Shown here: positions 1-4,518 of the stretch, one piece after another
How positions within the stretch are numbered: position 1 is the first letter of the stretch
Layout: each line of letters begins with the position of its first letter
NCBI GenBank assembly: GCA_049509675.1
Contig: JBEKZQ010000456.1
Span: forward strand, 1-5,017
From: JBEKZQ01 sp049509675
GTDB taxonomy: Bacteria > Planctomycetota > Planctomycetia > Pirellulales > Thermoguttaceae
Length of the DNA stretch: 5,017 bases
Direction: 5' to 3'
Program-made: the position numbers and the translations under genes
The notes under the pieces: generated by a model
What the model was told of the DNA's origin: nothing
Databases searched by the model: none
The model's input: only the letters and a program-made list of their open reading frames with translations

Positions 1-1
1 G

Positions 2-160
2 GCCAGACGCCGCGGATCGCCCACGATCGAGATCAATCCGGGCCGCACCCAGGTGTCGCATTTGGTGGACGTGAAACTGGCGCTCGGCGCGGCCGCTGCC
101 CTGGATGCGATTTGGCAACGCTACCAACAGCAGGCGAATGGCACTGCGAACGGAGGTTGA
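2..160 (+). CDS. Sir2-family NAD-dependent protein deacylase, C-terminal fragment
   Basis: Only the last 52 codons are present, reading from base 2 to the TGA at 158-160; the gene begins before the window. The translation contains TIEINPGRTQVSHLVDVKL followed by an alanine-rich helix (ALGAAAALDAIW). This matches the usual end of bacterial sirtuins, where a strand ending in EIN closes the Rossmann fold and contacts NAD, and a final helix follows. Sirtuins remove acyl groups from lysines using NAD+ in the cytoplasm. The catalytic histidine and zinc cysteines would lie upstream, so activity cannot be judged. The last residues (QRYQQQANGTANGG) look like a disordered tail. Another Rossmann-fold NAD protein is possible, but the EINPGRTQVS pattern favours Sir2. 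The gene is followed by a 294-base gap, so it is probably not tightly coupled to the aminotransferase. Confidence 0.72.
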   Translation, partial: ARRRGSPTIEINPGRTQVSHLVDVKLALGAAAALDAIWQRYQQQANGTANGG

Positions 161-185
161 GTTTGGATGCTCTAGAGATTATTTC
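157..185 (+). promoter_or_regulatory. Weak sigma-70-like promoter candidate upstream of the aminotransferase-serA pair
   Basis: TTGAGT (157-162) resembles a -35 box (4 of 6). A 17-base spacer separates it from TATTTC (180-185), a poor -10 box (3 of 6). It lies in the only AT-richer stretch between the Sir2 end and the aminotransferase. If real, it gives a leader of about 260 bases that carries both hairpins described below. The match is weak and could be chance. Confidence 0.2.
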
Positions 186-282
186 ACGTTAGCCATGCGG
201 GCTTCGCTAGCTCCAACGTCTCCGGCAGATCAAACCGGCAATGGGCGCTTCGATCGCAATTCCCCCTTGGGCCCCGACCCCT

Positions 283-314
283 CTCCCGCTCGTGCCGCAG
301 CGGCACGCGGGGAG
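283..314. repeat. Hairpin-forming inverted repeat in the Sir2-aminotransferase gap
   Basis: CGTGCCG (291-297) pairs perfectly with CGGCACG (301-307) around a CAG loop. The stem continues, after a small internal loop, with CTCCC (283-287) against GGGAG (310-314). No T-run follows, so it is not a classical intrinsic terminator. The flanking cccctctcccgctcg resembles the pyrimidine-rich intergenic filler common in planctomycete-like genomes. Its function is unknown. Confidence 0.5.
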
Positions 315-348
315 ACGGGAGTATTTGATGGACGCCCGCGGCCGCGTA

Positions 349-392
349 GAATGGGGACCGAAAGGCACCCAGAGGGTACCCGGTCCCATTTT
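349..392 (+). terminator. Terminator-like hairpin or leader structure before the aminotransferase
   Basis: The arm at 350-360 (aatggggaccg) pairs with 381-390 (cggtcccatt), with one bulged G. After an AAA bulge the stem continues with GGCACCC (364-370) against GGGTACC (374-380), with one mismatch and an AGA loop. The descending side runs into TTTT (389-392), giving a hairpin plus short T-run. It could end the Sir2 transcript. It could also be a leader structure, since it finishes 62 bases before the aminotransferase start. The T-run is short and partly in the stem, so termination is uncertain. Confidence 0.45.
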
Positions 393-454
393 CGTTGCGA
401 CCAAGCGAAGCTCGGTGCCCGAATTGGGACAGTCCCCCCGCATCGAGACCGCCC

Positions 455-1663
455 ATGAAGAAGCAACGACTCATGACCCCCGGGCCGACGCAGGTGCCGG
501 ACGAGGCCCGGCTGGCCCTGGCTCGACAGATCATCCACCATCGCACGCCCGAGTTCCGCGGCCTGTTGGTCGAGGTCCTGGCGGGGCTGCAATATGTGCT
601 GGCCACGCAGAACGACGTGGTGCTGTTGAGCTGTTCCGGCACCGGCGGCATGGAGGCGGCCGTGGTCAACCTGGTTCCCCGCGGGGGGAAGGCGATTGTC
701 TTGGAATCGGGCAAATTCGCCCAGCGGTGGCGGGAGATCGCCGAGCGGTTCGGCATCGAGGTGGTGCGGCTGGAAGTCCCCTGGGGAGAGCCGTTCGCCG
801 CGGCCGACGTGGCCCGATTGCTGGCCGAACATCCGGATGCGGCGGCCGTCTATGCCACGTTGCAGGAGACGAGTACGGGCGTGGGGCACGACATCGAGGC
901 CATCGGCCGAGTGGTGGCCGCCAGCAGGGCCCTGTTCGTCGTCGACGGGATCTCTGGCGTGGGCGTGATGGAGTGCCGCACCGACGCCTGGGGGATCGAT
1001 GTCTTGGTGGTCGGGGCGCAAAAGGCGTTGATGACCCAGCCGGGATTGGCTTTCCTGGCCGTCAGCCCGGCGGCGTGGAAACAAATCGAGGCGATTCCCC
1101 GGCCGGCCTTCTACTTCGACCTGTTGGCCTATCGCAAGGGGTTGGCCGGCGCGGAGACGCCGTTCACGCCGGCCACCGCACTGATCGTGGCCCTGGCCGA
1201 GAGCCTGCGGATGATCCGCCAGCAGGGGATCGAGGCCGTTTGGGCCAGGGGCAAGCTGCTTGCCCAGGCTGCCCGGGAGGGGTTGGCGGCGTTGGGCCTG
1301 AAGCTGGTGGCGGCACGGCCGGCCGCAGGGCTCACGGCCGCCTATTTGCCAGACGGAGTTGACGGTCGGGCCTTCTTGGACCGGTTGGAGGAGCGTTTTG
1401 GCGTGAAACTCGCCGGCGGCCAGGGACCGCTCAAGGGGCGAATCTTCCGCCTGGCCCACATGGGAATGCTCGATGAGTTGGAGATCCTGTCGGCCCTGGC
1501 GGCCATCGAGTTGGTACTTGTAGAAATGGGACAAAACATTAAGCTAGGGGTTAGTGTCGGCGCGGCCAGCCGGGTGCTGGCACAAGTTAACAACCACTCC
1601 CTGCGCGAGCCCAAACCATGCCAAGAATCATCGTTCTGGACGAATTGTCGGAAGACGGTCTGA
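455..1663 (+). CDS. PLP-dependent aminotransferase, alanine-glyoxylate / serine-pyruvate type (probable phosphoserine aminotransferase role)
   Basis: This 402-residue class-V, fold-type-I aminotransferase transfers an amino group between amino acids and 2-oxo acids through PLP in the cytosol. It has the family N-terminus MTPGPT (7-12), the PLP-phosphate loop SGTGGMEAA (61-69), Asp164 in VVDGISGVG (contacts the PLP ring nitrogen), the Schiff-base Lys190 in VVGAQKALM, and Arg332 in the FRLAHMG motif for the substrate carboxylate. The start at 455 puts MTPGPT at the usual distance from the N-terminus. An in-frame ATG at 395 would add 20 low-complexity residues that the family lacks. No clear Shine-Dalgarno is seen. 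It overlaps serA by 46 bases. That pairing suggests it makes O-phosphoserine from 3-phosphohydroxypyruvate in place of SerC; alanine-glyoxylate or serine-glyoxylate transamination is the alternative. The last 20-25 residues (from about VLAQVNN) look non-conserved. Confidence 0.93.
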   Translation: MKKQRLMTPGPTQVPDEARLALARQIIHHRTPEFRGLLVEVLAGLQYVLATQNDVVLLSCSGTGGMEAAVVNLVPRGGKAIVLESGKFAQRWREIAERFGIEVVRLEVPWGEPFAAADVARLLAEHPDAAAVYATLQETSTGVGHDIEAIGRVVAASRALFVVDGISGVGVMECRTDAWGIDVLVVGAQKALMTQPGLAFLAVSPAAWKQIEAIPRPAFYFDLLAYRKGLAGAETPFTPATALIVALAESLRMIRQQGIEAVWARGKLLAQAAREGLAALGLKLVAARPAAGLTAAYLPDGVDGRAFLDRLEERFGVKLAGGQGPLKGRIFRLAHMGMLDELEILSALAAIELVLVEMGQNIKLGVSVGAASRVLAQVNNHSLREPKPCQESSFWTNCRKTV

Positions 1664-3246
1664 AACTGTTGCGGTCCGCCGGAAACATCGAGGTGGATAT
1701 CCGCACCGGCCTGAAGGGCCAGGCCCTGCACGATGCGCTGCTGGAGTACGACGGGGCGATCTGCCGCAGCGGCGTGAAGATCACGGCCGAGGCCTTGGCG
1801 GGAAATCACCGTCTGCGGGCGATTGCCCGGGCCGGCGTGGGAGTGGACAACATCGACACCCAGGCCGCCACCCGGCAGGGCATCGTAGTGATGAATACGC
1901 CGGGCGGCAACACGATTTCGACCGCCGAGCAGACGTTGGCGTTGATGTTGGGTTTGTCGCGCAATCTGGCCCCCGCCTACGACAGCCTCATCGAGGGCCG
2001 CTGGGACCGCAAGAAGTTCATGGGCACGCAACTGGCCGGCAAGACGCTGGGCATCATCGGCCTGGGGCGCGTGGGCCAGGCGGTGGCCACCCGGGCCTTG
2101 GCCCTGGAAATGCGCATCCTGGGCTATGATCCGTTCCTCTCGGCCGCCCGGGCCAAGGAACTGGGCATCCAGATGGTCGCCTCCGCCCGCGAGATGCTGC
2201 CGCTGGTTGACTACCTGACGGTCCACACGCCGCTGAACGATGAAACGCGGAACCTGATCGGCCCGAAGGAAGTCCAATTGCTGAAGAAGGGCGCCCGGCT
2301 GATCAACTGCGCCCGGGGCGGGATCTACAACGAGCAGGCGGTGCTGGAGGGGCTGAAGAGCGGGCATCTGGGCGGCGTGGCCCTGGACGTTTTTGCTACC
2401 GAGCCCTGCACCGACAGCCCGCTGTTTGGCCTGCCCAATGTCGTTTGTACCCCCCATTTGGGTGCAAGCACGGAAGAGGCGCAGACCAGCGTGGCGGTCG
2501 AAGCGGCCGAACTGCTGATCGACTTCTTCACCACGGGGGCCATCAAGCAGTCGGTCAACATGTCGACCTTGGACCCCAAGACGCTGGAAAGCATCCGCGG
2601 CCATTTGAACGTGGCCTTCCGTTTGGGGGTGCTGCTGTCGCAGGTTGACCACTGCCCGCCCACCGCCTGCCGGCTGAATTACAAGGGCGAAGTGGCCAAG
2701 AAAGACACCCGGCTGTTGTCGGCGGCCTTTGCTGCCGGCCTGATGGAGCATGCCCTGGGGCAGGGGGTCAATATCGTCAATGCCGAGGTCCTGCTGCGGG
2801 AGCGGGGGATCGAGCTGATCGAACAGCGAAGCAGCGACGTAGGCGATTTCAGCTCGCTCATCACCGCCGAGGTGGTCAGCGACGCGGGGACTTCGTCGGT
2901 TTCCGGGGCACTTTTCGGCAATAACATGCCGCGGTTGGTGCAGTACGGCGGCAGCCGCCTGGAAAGCTACCTGGACGGCACCCTGTTGATCTTCATCCAC
3001 CGCGACATGCCGGGCGTGATCGGCAAGGTCGGGGGGATCACCGGCAAGCATGGCGTGAACATTGCCCAGATGTCGGTGGGCCGGGCCACGCACAAACCGG
3101 GCGGCGAGGCGGTGGGCGTCTTATCGCTCGATTCCACGCCGCCGGCAGAGGCCATGTCCGAGCTCCTGGCCCTGCCGCACGTCACCCAGGCCTGGGTCGT
3201 CAAGCTGCCGCCGCAAGGCGAGTACCCGCCGTGGATGGGCGCGTGA
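1618..3246 (+). CDS. serA: D-3-phosphoglycerate dehydrogenase, long form with ASB and ACT domains
   Basis: This 542-residue enzyme oxidises 3-phosphoglycerate with NAD+ to 3-phosphohydroxypyruvate, the first step of serine synthesis. The start MPRIIVLDELSEDGL is the normal SerA N-terminus. Substrate-domain motifs are CRSGVK (49-54) and RAGVGVDNID (71-80). The Rossmann loop is GLGRVG (148-153), with Asp171 after the second strand, favouring NAD. The catalytic set is Arg233 (CARGG), Glu262 (TEP) and His280 (PHLGAST). Residues about 320-445 form the intervening allosteric substrate-binding (ASB) domain. Residues about 455-529 form an ACT domain (HRDMPGVIGKVGGITGKHGVNIAQM). This is the architecture of serine-inhibited, Mycobacterium-type SerA, so feedback by serine is expected. 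A short tail (PPQGEYPPWMGA) follows the ACT domain. The start lies inside the 3' end of the aminotransferase gene, with no evident Shine-Dalgarno, so the two genes are probably cotranscribed. Confidence 0.98.
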   Translation: MPRIIVLDELSEDGLKLLRSAGNIEVDIRTGLKGQALHDALLEYDGAICRSGVKITAEALAGNHRLRAIARAGVGVDNIDTQAATRQGIVVMNTPGGNTISTAEQTLALMLGLSRNLAPAYDSLIEGRWDRKKFMGTQLAGKTLGIIGLGRVGQAVATRALALEMRILGYDPFLSAARAKELGIQMVASAREMLPLVDYLTVHTPLNDETRNLIGPKEVQLLKKGARLINCARGGIYNEQAVLEGLKSGHLGGVALDVFATEPCTDSPLFGLPNVVCTPHLGASTEEAQTSVAVEAAELLIDFFTTGAIKQSVNMSTLDPKTLESIRGHLNVAFRLGVLLSQVDHCPPTACRLNYKGEVAKKDTRLLSAAFAAGLMEHALGQGVNIVNAEVLLRERGIELIEQRSSDVGDFSSLITAEVVSDAGTSSVSGALFGNNMPRLVQYGGSRLESYLDGTLLIFIHRDMPGVIGKVGGITGKHGVNIAQMSVGRATHKPGGEAVGVLSLDSTPPAEAMSELLALPHVTQAWVVKLPPQGEYPPWMGA

Positions 3247-3263
3247 GAGCAGGGGAACAGCAG

Positions 3264-3290
3264 AGCAGGTGAACAGGTGAGCAGGTGAGC
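3264..3290. repeat. Octamer tandem repeat just after serA
   Basis: Three contiguous 8-base units, agcaggtg, aacaggtg and agcaggtg, are followed by a partial agc. Degenerate copies extend upstream (agcagggg, aacagc) almost to the serA stop. The period of 8 would shift a reading frame, and the run is outside any gene. It may be replication-slippage filler. Confidence 0.7.
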
Positions 3291-3332
3291 GACTCTTCGC
3301 TCCCCACTGTCCACTACTTCCGCTACATCCAA

Positions 3333-3348
3333 AACAGCTCCCGCTGTT
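3333..3348 (-). repeat. Short hairpin after serA, weakly terminator-like on the minus strand
   Basis: AACAGC (3333-3338) and GCTGTT (3343-3348) pair perfectly around TCCC. On the plus strand a C-run follows, so it is a poor terminator for serA. On the minus strand the stem ends in TTTT, but no minus-strand gene is known to run into it. The stem is only 6 bp. Confidence 0.35.
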
Positions 3349-3437
3349 CCCCCAGCCGTTGCACGATTTATAGCTTATTGATCTTATCCAGCTTGCCGAT
3401 GTGATTGTCTAGGCGTAGCGGGCGTGGCCTTGTCGCG

Positions 3438-3549
3438 GGGAAAAGGGGACAGGCAGCTTTTGTGCGACGACCATGCTGCGAACCCGCGGTTCGCCGCATG
3501 GTGCCCGCCGGAGGGCCGTTCCGGCAAAAGGTGCCTGTCTCCTTTTCCC
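3438..3549. repeat. Nested inverted repeat, REP/MITE-like, with potential three-way-junction fold
   Basis: The outer arms 3438-3462 and 3525-3549 are 25 bases each and complementary at 23 positions. One exception is a G-T wobble, the other a G-G mismatch. Their core is gggacaggca on the left and tgcctgtct on the right. The 62 bases between them hold two more hairpins. One has 15-base arms (3470-3484 and 3488-3502) with one mismatch and a CGC loop. The other has 6-base arms (3507-3512 and 3520-3525) with a 7-base loop. The whole can fold as a long stem closing two hairpins. This resembles non-coding palindromic elements moved by REP-associated (IS200-like) transposases, or a small MITE, but no transposase lies here. 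It may also end serA transcription. Confidence 0.7.
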
Positions 3550-3610
3550 AAACCGCTGCGAGCCCTGAACCCGCCCCCAGGCCCTCAAGACAGACACACT
3601 GCTGCCGGAC

Positions 3611-3826
3611 ATGATCGACACCCCGCCACTCGACGATCGAGTTCTCACCGCCCTGGAACGAAACCCGTACCTCTCCCGCCACAACCTGCGTTTTGAAACG
3701 GACCAGGGTCGTGTCACCCTCCGGGGAGTGGTGGGGACGTATTTTCAAAAGCAGATGGCCCAAGAGTCGATTCGGCATCTGGCTGGCGTGCAAGAGGTTA
3801 CCAACGAACTGGAAGTTTGTTGGTAG
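3611..3826 (+). CDS. Small single BON-domain protein
   Basis: This 71-residue protein is almost entirely one BON domain. It shows the helix ending in ALERNPYLSRHNLRFET, the strand-turn GRVTLRGVVGTYFQKQMA, and the closing GVQEVTNELEV, which fit the family pattern (G-x-V-x-L-x-G-x-V, then G-V-x-x-V-x-N-x-L). BON domains usually occur in pairs or attached to other modules and are thought to bind phospholipid or other ligands at membranes. This one has no signal peptide, lipobox or membrane segment, so it appears cytosolic. The ATG at 3611 fits the domain edge; no Shine-Dalgarno is visible in the 20 bases before it. It begins 61 bases after the nested inverted repeat and converges on the STAS gene. 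The family is clear, the function is not known. Confidence 0.85.
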   Translation: MIDTPPLDDRVLTALERNPYLSRHNLRFETDQGRVTLRGVVGTYFQKQMAQESIRHLAGVQEVTNELEVCW

Positions 3827-3905
3827 ACGATACGCCGGTCATGGGCCGTCTTTAGCCCACTCTCCCGGAGGGGGAGGGGATCGCTTCGCCGCACTTGCAG
3901 TGGCC

Positions 3906-3923
3906 GCCGCGCCTTAGCGCGGC
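3906..3923 (-). terminator. GC hairpin across the STAS stop codon, possible convergent terminator
   Basis: GCCGCG (3906-3911) and CGCGGC (3918-3923) pair perfectly around a 6-base loop that includes the STAS stop codon (TTA at 3914-3916 on the plus strand). There is no T-run on either side. It sits in the 87-base gap between two convergent genes, where a terminator is expected. A second weak stem (CTCCC 3862-3866 with GGGAG 3872-3876) lies nearby in the same gap. Confidence 0.3.
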
Positions 3924-4297
3924 AGGCGAGGAATGTGAATCGACCCCATGACCGCCTCTTCCCGATTGGCGTAGATCGGCAGACGGTCGTCCGGGCAACA
4001 CGCGTGCAGCACGCGGCGGTTGTGCGGCGACAGGCCGCACAGGTGCAACATGCCGTCGTGGTCCTGGATCCGCTGGTACAGTCGGACCAGTTGCCCGGCA
4101 AAATAGCTGTTCAACACGCGGATCTGATCCAGTTCCAGCACCAACCGGTAGGTGAAGTGCTGTTGCGCCAAGTTCCAGATTTCATCTGCCAGCGGAACCG
4201 GACTGGCGGGATCTGCTGCCTGCGTGCGAACGCGGACGAACAACCACTCGAGACCTCGTTCGACTTCCAAGTCAGAACTGGGAGCTGTGGCCAACAT
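3914..4297 (-). CDS. STAS-domain protein (anti-sigma factor antagonist-like)
   Basis: The start is the ATG at 4297. It has AGGAGG (4307-4312) 9 bases upstream and a good promoter further up. An in-frame ATG at 4390 would lie in the -35 box, so the longer reading is rejected. The 127-residue product has a STAS-like core at about 16-120: GLEWLFVRVR, then RLVLELDQIRVLNSYFAGQLVRLYQRI (52-78), then GMLHLCGLSPHNRRVL and a final helix region. STAS proteins act in partner-switching: they bind anti-sigma kinases or related partners in the cytosol. In SpoIIAA-like members the loop reads D-S-S-G with a phosphorylated second serine; here the matching stretch is N63-S64-Y65-F66, so the usual phosphosite seems absent. 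No anti-sigma kinase or sigma gene is next to it. Its partner is unknown. Confidence 0.75.
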   Translation of the reverse strand: MLATAPSSDLEVERGLEWLFVRVRTQAADPASPVPLADEIWNLAQQHFTYRLVLELDQIRVLNSYFAGQLVRLYQRIQDHDGMLHLCGLSPHNRRVLHACCPDDRLPIYANREEAVMGSIHIPRLPR

Positions 4298-4306
4298 CAG
4301 GCACCG

Positions 4307-4312
4307 CCTCCT
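4307..4312 (-). promoter_or_regulatory. Strong Shine-Dalgarno deciding the STAS start
   Basis: The plus-strand CCTCCT reads AGGAGG on the minus strand and stands 9 bases before the ATG at 4297. It is the only strong ribosome binding site in the window, and it fixes the start 31 codons inside the longest open frame. Confidence 0.8.
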
Positions 4313-4336
4313 ATCGCGGGAGAAGAGATGTGCGAT

Positions 4337-4348
4337 CTGGGTACCCAG
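4337..4348. promoter_or_regulatory. Perfect 12-base palindrome in the STAS leader, operator candidate
   Basis: CTGGGTACCCAG is a perfect palindrome, roughly 14-25 bases beyond the -10 box of the STAS promoter. That is a common place for a repressor operator. The flanks are not symmetrical, and one copy does not prove a binding site. Confidence 0.3.
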
Positions 4349-4361
4349 TATCTCGACTGTT

Positions 4362-4390
4362 ATCATATCAAAGGCAGACGCTTCCGGCAA
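4362..4390 (-). promoter_or_regulatory. Sigma-70-like promoter of the STAS gene
   Basis: On the minus strand, TTGCCG (4390-4385, 4 of 6 to TTGACA) is followed after exactly 17 bases by TATGAT (4367-4362, 5 of 6 to TATAAT). Transcription would start near 4355, giving a leader of nearly 60 bases before the ATG at 4297. Spacing and -10 match are good for a GC-rich background. Confidence 0.6.
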
Positions 4391-4449
4391 TCGGGAAATG
4401 ATGATTTTTCCAAATGAGCAATCCTGACCGGCGAAGTAGTGGATCGGGA

Positions 4450-4457
4450 GGGGGGGG
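4450..4457. repeat. Run of eight G between ruvB and STAS
   Basis: A homopolymer of eight G lies just beyond the ruvB-terminal hairpin and about 60 bases upstream of the STAS -35 box. Such tracts can slip in replication. It is outside any gene, so an effect would have to be on transcription; none is shown. Confidence 0.6.
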
Positions 4458-4465
4458 TAACAACC

Positions 4466-4518
4466 GTACTCATCTCGCTCCGCGAGATGTCAGACCTCTC
4501 GCGGAGCGTGATGAGTAC
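4466..4518 (-). terminator. Long hairpin abutting the ruvB stop, probable terminator or palindromic repeat
   Basis: The arms 4466-4487 and 4497-4518 are 22 bases each, with one mismatch and a 9-base loop. The right arm ends on the first plus-strand base of the ruvB stop codon (CTA, 4518-4520), so the stem forms at once after translation ends. On the minus strand it is followed by ggttgttaccccccc, without a real T-run. The left arm also contains its own hairpin: CATCTCGC (4471-4478) with GCGAGATG (4482-4489) around TCC. The core tctcgctccgcgaga has the look of a family of repeats seen in Pirellula-type genomes (from memory, not checked). Confidence 0.65.

Larger units (their letters stand above)
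3247..3610. other. Gene-free region of 364 bases after serA
   Basis: I see no convincing gene here on either strand. It holds an octamer tandem repeat (3264-3290), a short hairpin (3333-3348), an AT-richer patch at about 3366-3410, and the nested inverted repeat at 3438-3549. Open frames crossing it have no recognisable domain and are explained by GC-rich codon composition. There is no clear promoter or Shine-Dalgarno for the BON-domain gene that follows. Confidence 0.7.

Noticed and set aside
395..454. Upstream in-frame ATG for the aminotransferase at 395
   Set aside because: It would add 20 residues (starting MRPSEARCPNW) not seen in the family and begins next to the hairpin; the 455 start gives the standard N-terminus.
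230..1534. 434-codon open frame on the minus strand opposite the aminotransferase
   Set aside because: It is a shadow of GC-rich coding on the plus strand. The translation is rich in R, G, H and Q with no domain, while the plus frame has all aminotransferase motifs.
1342..3093. 583-codon open frame on the minus strand opposite serA
   Set aside because: The same codon-composition effect. SerA on the plus strand is complete with catalytic residues and two regulatory domains.
3264..3549. CRISPR array
   Set aside because: The octamers are contiguous without spacers, and the larger repeat is inverted rather than direct.
3438..3549. tRNA or other standard RNA gene, because of the cloverleaf-like fold
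   Set aside because: The 25-bp closing stem, the lack of a T-arm motif and the lack of a CCA-like end do not fit a tRNA. No known RNA family is recognised.
3368..3793. Minus-strand frame across the intergenic region ending HIGKLDKINKL
   Set aside because: The last residues look mildly protein-like, but the frame is antisense to the BON gene, crosses the nested inverted repeat and has no recognisable domain.
4298..4390. 31-codon N-terminal extension of the STAS protein
   Set aside because: This stretch contains the promoter, a palindrome and the Shine-Dalgarno, and the extension adds no recognisable domain.
3935..4417. Plus-strand frames of 160 and 91 codons opposite the STAS gene
   Set aside because: No domain. 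The minus strand has a promoter, a Shine-Dalgarno and STAS-like sequence.
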